Assembly: GCA_024233305.1 (NCBI GenBank) | Contig: JACKPV010000023.1 | Coordinates: 1-64,000, forward strand | Reading direction: 5' to 3' | Origin: Verrucomicrobiales bacterium | GTDB lineage: Bacteria; Verrucomicrobiota; Verrucomicrobiia; Limisphaerales; J093 | DNA length: 64,000 bases | Shown: positions 52,855 through 60,001 of the stretch, one piece after another | Position numbering within the stretch: the first letter of the stretch is position 1 | Layout of the letters: each line of letters starts with the position of its first letter | Translations under genes and position numbers: made by a program | Notes under the pieces: generated by a model | Seen by the model: only the letters and a program-made list of their open reading frames with translations | Database searches by the model: none | Told to the model about the DNA's origin: nothing

Positions 52855-53292
52855 TCAGACGGGCGAAAGGCCGTCGGGATTCAGGGGGTGCGCTTTGCCT
52901 TGCCGTTCGAGGGCTTGATTCCAGAACCCGATACAACCGTCGGTGTCCCACGAACCGACCAAGACCCATTTCAGGACATCAACCAATGGAGCGTCGGGTT
53001 CAATTCCTTCTTGGGCTTTGGCGAGAATCACTTGCCCCGCCCATTCAACTCGCCGTCGGTAGAACCAGAGGTCAAGGGCTGTCATCGAGGGGGGAACCTT
53101 GCCGTCTTCGATCATCTGTTCTGTCTGTTTGGATACGGTGCCCCGGCGTTGCATCTCCAGTTCTGTGGCTCGCCGCCAGAACCCCGGTGCTGATTCGGGC
53201 GGAAGTTCGGAAGGCCACTCCTGCGGCAGGGACCGATCAAACGCGCGTAGCCAGTCCATGGCCTCAAGCCATCTCGATTTCGTTTCGTTCAT
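52855..53292 (-). CDS. Uncharacterised small protein, accessory gene pair (first gene)
   Basis: A 145-residue protein from ATG at 53292, preceded by GAAGGACGAG, much like the site before the next gene. It is Trp-rich (WLEAMDWLRAFDRSLPQEWP, WFYRRRVEWAG, GSWDTDGCIGFW) and helical, with no signal peptide or known motif. The alternative start at 53316 adds eight residues. The similar ribosome binding sites and 17-bp spacing indicate an operon with the 338-residue gene. Confidence 0.65.
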   Translation of the reverse strand: MNETKSRWLEAMDWLRAFDRSLPQEWPSELPPESAPGFWRRATELEMQRRGTVSKQTEQMIEDGKVPPSMTALDLWFYRRRVEWAGQVILAKAQEGIEPDAPLVDVLKWVLVGSWDTDGCIGFWNQALERQGKAHPLNPDGLSPV

Positions 53293-53816
53293 CTCGTCCT
53301 TCTGCTCGGCGAACAAATGATTATGCGAGTCTGGATATCACGCCGGTTGGGGTGATATCCGACGATGCGGGCTTCCTGGCGTTGGTTTTCGGTTCTGTTC
53401 CAGGAACGGGAGGCTAGCGGAACGCTCCTTGAGGAGGAAGTCGATTCTGGGGTTTGGCCCTGGCCGATCCCCTCGGGAGCATTGGATATCACCCTTTTGC
53501 GGCTGGTGATCGGACGGTCGTACGTGGGGCGGGACATGTTCCATGTGCCCGGCATGTCGTCCGAAGGTTCGAGCGATCGGTGCGGGCGGCGGCGGCTTGT
53601 CGTGCCGGGCCTTCGGCCTGCCGCATATGAGTGGGGCTGCCGGGGTTGGTGTGGGCCGTATCGGCGCCCGGCGCAGTGGCGTGGGCGATCGTGATGAGGG
53701 GGCGGGGGCGGCGTGGGGAGGTGGGCAGGTTGCGGGTCTGAGTTGCCGTTGCCGTGCAAGTTGGCACCCACAGGTCGAACCGCGGGCAGGGGGCCTTTGC
53801 GGTCCTTGGGATCGAG
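53293..53816. other. Upstream region with repeated GGATATCAC sites
   Basis: About 520 bp without a supported gene. GGATATCAC at 53333-53341 pairs with GTGATATCC at 53352-53360, a 9-bp stem with a 10-nt loop, 41 bp upstream of the small gene at 53292. A third copy, GGATATCACCC at 53484-53494, is the exact reverse complement of 53350-53360. These may be operator sites for the accessory pair. The rest is GC-rich, with no clear signal. Confidence 0.45.
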
Positions 53817-55916
53817 TCATGCCAAGGCCTTCAAACGACGTTCGAAGTCTTTCCGGTCCACGAGGTCGACGATTTGCACGGTGTCGGGGGCGAGACGGAA
53901 GAGGAGGCGGTGGTTCTGGCCGACCCGCTGGCGGAGCAGGTCGCGGTCGAGTTTGAGGCGGAGAGCTCCCACGAACGCCGCCGGTTCGCCGGCTGCCAGC
54001 CTTCCGGCGAGGGTCAGGGTCTGGCGGGCGACGGCCCGGGGAAAGCGCGTGAGCCGTTGATGAAAGCCCTTGGGAAAAGCCACGAGCCGGACCGGCTGCT
54101 GGTGGAAGGTCTCGTCGTCGTGGACGTGTTCGCGTTCGACGGCGTCGAAGGGCTGGTCGGCCTCGCCCGCGGTCGGTTCGGTCGGTTGCTGGAGCAGCGC
54201 GATTTCCTGGCGGGCCTCCTGCAATTCGCGGCGCAGTTGATTTCGCTCGGCATGGCGGGATTTCAGCTCCTCCTTGAGGGTATCGAGGCGTTGCCGGAGT
54301 TCGGGATTGGTGGCTGCCGGGCGGGCGGTCTCGCTGGGTGTTGCTCCCCTGACGCCGCGGTCGGTCGGGTCATTTCGGGCCCGGAGCCGATCCTGTCGTT
54401 CGAGCGCGTGCTGGGCCTCGGTGAGCCGGCGCTTGAGTTCGTCCATTTCCCGGGTTTTGGCCTCGATGGCCATGCGGGTTTGGTCGAGGTCGTCGTCATC
54501 AAGGTCGTCGAATGACCCGGAACGCCCGGTCATCAAGTCCAGGACATCGTCAATCGCGTCGAACGGTTCCATCCCGAGTTTGTCCCGCACGGCCAGAACG
54601 GCGTTCTCCAAGCCGATGGCGTCGAGCGGGTTGGCGGAAGGCGCGACGCCGCGGGCCACGAGAATGCCCAGGGCCGGGTGGCGGCCATGCAGCAGGGCGT
54701 AGGCCACGCCTACGAGTTCGACGGCTTCGTGGGCCGGTCGGTCGATGAGTTCGCGGATCCGGTTTTCGAGGAGTTCCATCTCCGCGACGACATCTCCGTC
54801 GAGCAACAGCAGGCGGGTTTCGATCAGGAGGCGTTCGGCGAGTTGGAGGTCGGGGCTGGCGAGGGAGAGAAGTCGACGGATGAGGTCCGGGCGACGCCAG
54901 CGGGTAATTTCGTACAACCACCGATCCCATTCGCGCGCGGGCGCCTCGATGCCACCCCAGGCTTCGAGGTGGTTCAGCGCGGCGTCCCCCTCGCGGAAAA
55001 CCATCAACTGCTCCACCAGACTCGCGCGGAGGTGGGCGGGAACGGCATCGCTGTGGATCCGTTCGAGTTCGGGCGCGCCCATGCCTTCGATCCGCTCGAG
55101 GGTGAGGGCGCGGTTGGGGTCCTGTTCGAGTTCATCGAGGGTGACTCCCGGGATCTCGGAGGAGCGCTGCAGGCGTTCCTGGTCCTTGGCGAGGCAGCAC
55201 TGTTTGTACTTCCGTCCGCTGCCGCAATGGCAGGGATCGTTCCGGCCCAGTTTGGGAGCGGCGCGCCGGACTGTGAAGCCGCTTTGGACCGGGGTGGGAG
55301 GCCGTTCGGGGAGCCCTCCCAGAGGATCCGCGAGCGAGGCCGCCAGGATGTTCTCCATCAGGACGGATTCGATCTCATCGGTGGGTGGGCAGGCGAGATC
55401 CTCAAGCAACCGGAACAGCCGTTCGTCCGGCAGGTACCGGAAGATCACGCGGATGGAGGCATGATCAACCGGGTCCCTGATCGAATCCCGCGCACGAGCG
55501 CGCGTGGCAGCCAGCAGTCCGGGCGGGGCTTTGCGCCCGGGGTCCTGGGCGAACCAGGCGGCGGCCACCATCAGCGCCATGAGTTCATGGTTCCACCCCA
55601 TGCGTCCGGACTCGACGGCCTGCACCAGGGCCTCTGCCACGTTCCCCTCCATGTGCAGGGCGGCGCCGGCGAGTTGGACGGCGTCTTCGAACAGCGCCGC
55701 GCCCCGGACCAGATGCCGGGCCGGGAGAGGGCGTCCGGCAGCGAGCGCCGCCAGCACGACGGCGCTGAACGGGCGCGCTACGCGCTCTTCGTTCAGGCGG
55801 TCAATCAGGGCTTCCAGCGCCTCTGCCTCCGCCGGCAACAGCGGGATCAAGGCCCGGATGTCCGCGCGGCAGGGGCGGACGGCGCTGGCCGCCTGCAACA
55901 GGTCGTCGTTGGCCAC
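53817..55916 (-). CDS. SEC-C protein with C-terminal RelE-like domain
   Basis: A 699-residue protein. Residues 1-215 are a helical domain of unknown type. KLGRNDPCHCGSGRKYKQCC (about 218-237) is a SEC-C zinc motif. Residues 250-500 are helical and repeat-like, followed by a charged coiled coil (about 495-590). The last 95 residues (from PVRLVAFPKGFHQRL to VGQNHRLLFRLAPDTV and DLVDRKDFERRLKA) match the RelE/HigB-type mRNA-interferase fold. Such toxins are normally separate 90-residue proteins with an antitoxin partner. Whether this domain is active cannot be told. There is no antitoxin gene beside it. Confidence 0.78.
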   Translation of the reverse strand: MANDDLLQAASAVRPCRADIRALIPLLPAEAEALEALIDRLNEERVARPFSAVVLAALAAGRPLPARHLVRGAALFEDAVQLAGAALHMEGNVAEALVQAVESGRMGWNHELMALMVAAAWFAQDPGRKAPPGLLAATRARARDSIRDPVDHASIRVIFRYLPDERLFRLLEDLACPPTDEIESVLMENILAASLADPLGGLPERPPTPVQSGFTVRRAAPKLGRNDPCHCGSGRKYKQCCLAKDQERLQRSSEIPGVTLDELEQDPNRALTLERIEGMGAPELERIHSDAVPAHLRASLVEQLMVFREGDAALNHLEAWGGIEAPAREWDRWLYEITRWRRPDLIRRLLSLASPDLQLAERLLIETRLLLLDGDVVAEMELLENRIRELIDRPAHEAVELVGVAYALLHGRHPALGILVARGVAPSANPLDAIGLENAVLAVRDKLGMEPFDAIDDVLDLMTGRSGSFDDLDDDDLDQTRMAIEAKTREMDELKRRLTEAQHALERQDRLRARNDPTDRGVRGATPSETARPAATNPELRQRLDTLKEELKSRHAERNQLRRELQEARQEIALLQQPTEPTAGEADQPFDAVEREHVHDDETFHQQPVRLVAFPKGFHQRLTRFPRAVARQTLTLAGRLAAGEPAAFVGALRLKLDRDLLRQRVGQNHRLLFRLAPDTVQIVDLVDRKDFERRLKALA

Positions 55917-55976
55917 GGGGCGACTTTGGAAGCGGCGACCTTGCGGCTCAAGCGGGAACTCCGCGGCCCCGCGAGG

Positions 55977-57260
55977 CTAGCGTCCGGCCACGTTGTTGGC
56001 GATGGCCACCTTCCCGGTCGTCTGGTTGCGGATGTGTTCGTCGCCCCCGAAGACGTTGTCGGTGATCACGGCGCGGCGCACCCCCTCCCCCAGGTCGATT
56101 TGGGGCCGGGGGGCGCGGAACTCGCAACCCCGCACCAGCAGGGTGCCGCCGGCAGCCTGGATGGCATGGCGGCCTTCGCGGTTGCGGTCCCATTGCACGA
56201 AGGTGCAGTCGGTGAAGCCGACGGTGCCCCGGCCCGCGACCTTGGCGATCTGGTTGCAGGGGCCCCAGAAGGCGCAGTTCACGAAGCGCACACTGCCGGT
56301 GTTCTCCTCCCGGACGTCGATCATGGTGGGGTCGGGTCCGTGGAAGCTGACGAACTCGCCGTTGGTGATCAGCAGGCCGAACGGGGCGCAGTCATCCACG
56401 ACGAGGGAGGTCTGGCAATCGTCGGCGCCGAGGCCGAGGAAGTTGCCGTTGCAGACGCCCTTTTCGGTTTTGATGAAATGATAGCCGATCCGGTAGCCGA
56501 AGCAGAAGGTGTTCAGCACGTATTGCCAGTCCGTGCGGCCGAAGATGAAGGCCTCCCCGTTTTCCATCTGCCACTGGAAGAGCTTCGGTTGCATGCTCCA
56601 CCAGGGATTGAAGTGGACGTTCTCGATGCGGCCGATGTCGTAGATCTGGTCGACGAGCACCCCGCGTCGGAGCGGTTGGCCGTGCACGTCACGGATCAAG
56701 TGACGCTCGCTCCCGGTGGTGTTGATGCCGTTGTAAGGGTTGAGCATTTCAACCGCGAGCACCGCCGGGTTCTTGCCTCGGATGTGGATGGCCCACGGAT
56801 ACGGCTCGGGCACGTCGTCCGGCTTTTGGTTCGGGTAGTAGAGCACGACGCCTTTCAGGGTGCTGTTGTGGTTCAGGGTCAGGAAGGGGGTGGCGCTCTC
56901 GTCACCGGCGCCGCCCGTCACCAGGAAAGTCGTGCCGTCGTCGGTCGGTTTCGGCAACCCGCGGTCGCGAATGCCGTTGTGGGCGGGAACGGACTCCCAG
57001 ATACCACGAAGGCTGACGCCGGCGGGCACGTTGAGAGAGCCGGCAAACAGGTAGTTTCCGCGGGGCGCATGCACCGTGCCACCGCCCGCCGCCGCGGCGG
57101 CGTCCAGGGCCTTTTGAAACGCCGCGGTGTCGTCGGCGACGCCGTCGCCCACGGCGCCGAAATTCCGCACCGACAAGGCGGGCAGGTCCTCGGCGGCACC
57201 CCGGGTTGCGGCGGGCAGCAAGCCCAACGAGAGCAGGGTGGAGAGCAGGATTCGTTGCAT
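55977..57260 (-). CDS. Secreted pectate-lyase-like / right-handed beta-helix protein
   Basis: A 427-residue protein with a signal peptide (MQRILLSTLLSLGLLPAATRG). The start of the mature part, LSVRNFGAVGDGVADDTAAFQKAL, is the classic Pectate_lyase_3/GH55-like motif, followed by GGGTVHAPRGNYL and a long series of beta-helix turns rich in Asn and Gly. It probably acts on a polysaccharide outside the cell, or in the periplasm; the substrate is unknown. It lies 60 bp downstream of the SEC-C/RelE gene start on the same strand and is not clearly part of an operon. Confidence 0.82.
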   Translation of the reverse strand: MQRILLSTLLSLGLLPAATRGAAEDLPALSVRNFGAVGDGVADDTAAFQKALDAAAAAGGGTVHAPRGNYLFAGSLNVPAGVSLRGIWESVPAHNGIRDRGLPKPTDDGTTFLVTGGAGDESATPFLTLNHNSTLKGVVLYYPNQKPDDVPEPYPWAIHIRGKNPAVLAVEMLNPYNGINTTGSERHLIRDVHGQPLRRGVLVDQIYDIGRIENVHFNPWWSMQPKLFQWQMENGEAFIFGRTDWQYVLNTFCFGYRIGYHFIKTEKGVCNGNFLGLGADDCQTSLVVDDCAPFGLLITNGEFVSFHGPDPTMIDVREENTGSVRFVNCAFWGPCNQIAKVAGRGTVGFTDCTFVQWDRNREGRHAIQAAGGTLLVRGCEFRAPRPQIDLGEGVRRAVITDNVFGGDEHIRNQTTGKVAIANNVAGR

Positions 57261-57330
57261 GGCGGCAGCCTACAACCGGCGGAGGTGGGAGGGCGAAGTG
57301 GAAAATGCGCCGCCCAGCCGCATCGGTTCA

Positions 57331-57524
57331 GCCGTGACCATTCAGTGACTCGTAGCCGCCGACGTGCAGTCGGCGCATGATTTAGTGAGGGTGCGGTCGC
57401 CTGCCTCCAGGTGCGACGATTCACCGAAAGGTGACCGCCGGTCGGAGTCGGCGAGGCCGCATAAGCCCCTGGATTTCAGCGGCGAGCACACATCAGCGGC
57501 TACGGCGCGTTGAATCGATCCGGC
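57331..57524. mobile_element. MITE-like 194-bp element, copy 3 (different core)
   Basis: The ends match the pair at 1322-1714: left GCCGTGACCATTCAGT, and right end (57510-57524) in reverse complement GCCGGATCGATTCAA. The length is nearly identical (194 bp). It is flanked by TCA on both sides (57328-57330 and 57525-57527), a 3-bp target duplication of TNA type. The core is unrelated to the other two copies and carries its own inverted arms (GTAGCCGC near 57352 with GCGGCTAC near 57496). The right TCA is the stop codon of the minus-strand PEP-CTERM gene. Confidence 0.65.
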
Positions 57525-58385
57525 TCAGCGGGGCGGCGGGAGCACGCCGGGACTGCCCGCAGTTGGTTGGGCGCAGTCGGTATCCCGAACGCGTGGGCGT
57601 CGAGTCCGCCAAGTGGCAAACCCCACCAGACCGAGGAGCACGCTGAGGGCGGTCTCCGAGGGTTCCGGCACGGAGAGGACGAGATTGTCGATGGCGAGTT
57701 CGTCGCGTGAACCGGTCCCACCGATGTCTTCGCTGGTCCAGCGCAGGAAGAGATCCGCGCCGGCGGCCCAGCCGAGCGAACTCAAATCCAGGGAGCGATT
57801 CGCCGGGATCCAGGTCGGATTCGTGTCGGCGGCCAGGGCGGAGGTGTAGTCCAGGGCCGGAGCAGGGGAGAAGACGCTGCCGTCCAGGGAGAACGAGAAG
57901 TCCAGGCTGGTGGACCGATCCCCGTTATTGAGTCCGTAGACCTGATAGCCGACGGTGACCTCGTTGACCGTTGCGCCGCTTGCGTTCGAGATTCGCAGGG
58001 TGATGGCGCCGGGGGTGAAGTCCGTCCCGGTGGCTTGAAAGCCCAACCCGACGTCGGCGCTGCCGCCCACCTCGAAGGCATAAAGCCCGCCCGTGGTCAC
58101 GCCGTCGCCGTCGCTGCCGCGGGCGAAGTCACCGGTGGTCGCGGTGGCGCCGAAGGCGAGGTCGCCATCGCTGAAGCCCGTGATGGCCCAGGCGTCCGAG
58201 TCCAGCAGCCCGGCGGATGGTGACGGGGTGAGCCCCGTTCCGAGGAAGGCGCCTTCGTTGACGCCGGGCACGGTGGTGTCGAAGTCGACCTTGGCCGCGG
58301 CGCCGTTGAACAGCAATTGCGATTGGACGCCGGGCAACGGAAGCGCCAGGCAGGCGAGCATGGGGATGAGATGTGAATTGCGCAT
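57525..58385 (-). CDS. PEP-CTERM sorting domain protein
   Basis: A 286-residue exported protein with a signal peptide (LIPMLACLALPLPGVQS), a beta-sandwich body with the pattern common to verrucomicrobial PEP-CTERM proteins (LLFNGAAAKVDFDTT, TSLDFSFSLDGSVF, SRDELAIDNLVLS), and the sorting signal VPEPSETALSVLLGLVGFATWRTRR. About 20 extra residues after the basic end are unusual. The stop codon TGA coincides with the flanking triplet of the MITE-like element at 57331-57524, so the insertion may have altered this 3' end. It would be processed by an exosortase, which is not in the window. Confidence 0.83.
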   Translation of the reverse strand: MRNSHLIPMLACLALPLPGVQSQLLFNGAAAKVDFDTTVPGVNEGAFLGTGLTPSPSAGLLDSDAWAITGFSDGDLAFGATATTGDFARGSDGDGVTTGGLYAFEVGGSADVGLGFQATGTDFTPGAITLRISNASGATVNEVTVGYQVYGLNNGDRSTSLDFSFSLDGSVFSPAPALDYTSALAADTNPTWIPANRSLDLSSLGWAAGADLFLRWTSEDIGGTGSRDELAIDNLVLSVPEPSETALSVLLGLVGFATWRTRRPRVRDTDCAQPTAGSPGVLPPPR

Positions 58386-58608
58386 GAATCCTATGTTAGC
58401 GTTTTAATGACGGCCAAAGACAAACTAGTATCAGAGAAAAGTCCAGCACTTTCTGCGGCCTTTTGCGTCCGATTGGTCAGGCGGCGCCGCGGCCTGAACC
58501 CGTTCGGCGCGGCCGTCGGTGGCGTCCGTTCGCCGAGTTCTGCCGCCCCGACGTTCCGCGCTCTGCTCCGGTCCGGGCGTGGCGGTGACGGGCAAAGCAA
58601 GAAAACGC
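58386..58608. other. Intergenic region between PEP-CTERM and GntR genes
   Basis: About 220 bp between divergent genes. No small gene, RNA or terminator was seen; the half next to 58609 leads into the GntR promoter. Confidence 0.4.
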
Positions 58609-58645
58609 TTGCGGTGTTCTTTGTGTTACAGTAATACTGTTACAC
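58609..58645 (+). promoter_or_regulatory. Promoter and palindromic operator of the GntR-ABC operon
   Basis: TTGCGG (58609-58614) and TAATAC (58632-58637) are spaced 17 bp apart. Over the -10 box lies a near-perfect 23-bp palindrome (58623-58645) with halves GTGTTACAGTA and TACTGTTACAC, ten of eleven positions matching. The adjacent gene encodes a GntR-family repressor, so this is a good candidate for its autoregulatory site. Confidence 0.72.
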
Positions 58646-58662
58646 GTGAAACGGAATGCCAC

Positions 58663-59064
58663 ATGACGTTGCCCTTCACCATTCGGGTGCAAGATGGGGT
58701 GCCGGTCTCGGACCAGATCGTGCAGGCCGTGCGCCGGGCCATCTTCACCGGGGAACTCGCCGACGGCGAGGCCTTCCCCTCGGTGCGCGCGCTCAGTCAG
58801 GCGTTGCGCATCAGTCCGACCACGGCGCACAAGGTCGTGAGCCAGCTGCGCGGGGCGGGGCTGCTGGCGAGCCGGCCGGGCATCGGCATGGTGGTGACCG
58901 CCGCCAACCTGCCATCCCGTGACGAACGCCTGGTCCGCCTTCAGCCCACCTGCCGCCAACTTTTGAGTGAAGCGTCCGAATTGAACCTGACCGCGCGCGA
59001 CGCTGCCGAGGCGCTCCGTCGCGTCATTGCCGAAGCCGCGGCCGAGCCGAAGCCCCTGAACTGA
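58663..59064 (+). CDS. GntR-family transcriptional regulator (YtrA type)
   Basis: A 133-residue regulator with an N-terminal winged helix (about 14-75: VSDQIVQAVRRAIFTGELADGEAFPSVR split at residue 30, LRISPTTAHKVVSQLRGAGLL) and a short C-terminal helical region, as in the YtrA subfamily, which lacks a ligand domain. Such regulators usually control ABC exporters encoded downstream, as here. The palindrome at 58623-58645 is the likely operator. The ABC gene follows 10 bp later. Confidence 0.88.
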   Translation: MTLPFTIRVQDGVPVSDQIVQAVRRAIFTGELADGEAFPSVRALSQALRISPTTAHKVVSQLRGAGLLASRPGIGMVVTAANLPSRDERLVRLQPTCRQLLSEASELNLTARDAAEALRRVIAEAAAEPKPLN

Positions 59065-59074
59065 TCTTCCGCCC

Positions 59075-60001
59075 ATGCAACCCATCATCGAAATCCAGGA
59101 CCTCGCCAAATGCTTCCGTCGTACGGTGGCGGTCGACGGTTTGTCACTGGCCGCTCCGGCGGGGCGCGTCACCGCCTTTCTCGGCCCGAACGGCGCGGGC
59201 AAGACGACCACCATCAAATGCCTGTTGAATCTCCATGCGCCGGACGCCGGGTCCGTCCGAGTGCTCGGGTGTGACTCGCGCCGGCTGGGCCCGCGCGAAT
59301 TCCAGCAAGTCGGCTATGTCTCGGAGAATCAGGAGCTGCCGTTGTGGATGACGGTGAGGCAGTTCATGGATTATTGCCGCCCGCTCTACCCGACCTGGGA
59401 CGAGGCATTTGCCCGGCAGCTCACGGACGATTTCGAGCTGCCGCGGGACACCCGGCTCAAGGCGCTGTCGCGGGGGATGCGCATGAAGGCCGCCCTGCTT
59501 TCGAGCCTGGCCTATCGTCCGCGGCTCGTCGTGCTGGACGAGCCCTTTTCCGGGCTCGATCCGCTGGTGCGCGACGAGTTCATCCGCGGGTTGCTCGAAC
59601 TCACCGAGGAGGAAGGATGGAGCGTGTTCATTTCGTCGCACGACATCGAGGAGGTCGAGCGGTTGGCCGATCAGGTGGCGATCATCGACCGCGGAAAGCT
59701 GCGGCTGGACGAGTCGGCGGAGTCCTTGCAGGCGCGGTTTCGCGACGTGGAAGTGGTTGTTGACGGGGAACCCCCCGAGCTGACGGCGTTGCCGGCGACG
59801 TGGTTGAACGCGGAGTTGAGCGGGCGTGTGGTGCGGTTCGTGGATGCGGCGTATGATGCGGAGCGCTTGGGGGCGGAGGTGAGGGCGCGGCTGCCGGGAG
59901 CGCGGGGGCCGGTAGCGAACCCGATGACGTTGCGGCAGATCTTCGTGGCGCTGGCGCGCAGCCACCGGCTGAACGGGCTGGCGCCGGCGCGGGAGGAGTG
60001 A
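59075..60001 (+). CDS. ABC transporter ATP-binding protein
   Basis: A 308-residue ABC ATPase with Walker A LGPNGAGKTTT, a Q-loop around GYVSENQELPLW, signature LSRGMRMKAALL (a variant of LSGGQ), Walker B LVVLDEPFSGLD and H-loop ISSHDIEEV. It belongs to the family of drug, bacitracin or lantibiotic exporters of the YtrB type. The stop overlaps the GTG start of the next gene. The substrate is unknown. Confidence 0.9.
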   Translation: MQPIIEIQDLAKCFRRTVAVDGLSLAAPAGRVTAFLGPNGAGKTTTIKCLLNLHAPDAGSVRVLGCDSRRLGPREFQQVGYVSENQELPLWMTVRQFMDYCRPLYPTWDEAFARQLTDDFELPRDTRLKALSRGMRMKAALLSSLAYRPRLVVLDEPFSGLDPLVRDEFIRGLLELTEEEGWSVFISSHDIEEVERLADQVAIIDRGKLRLDESAESLQARFRDVEVVVDGEPPELTALPATWLNAELSGRVVRFVDAAYDAERLGAEVRARLPGARGPVANPMTLRQIFVALARSHRLNGLAPAREE

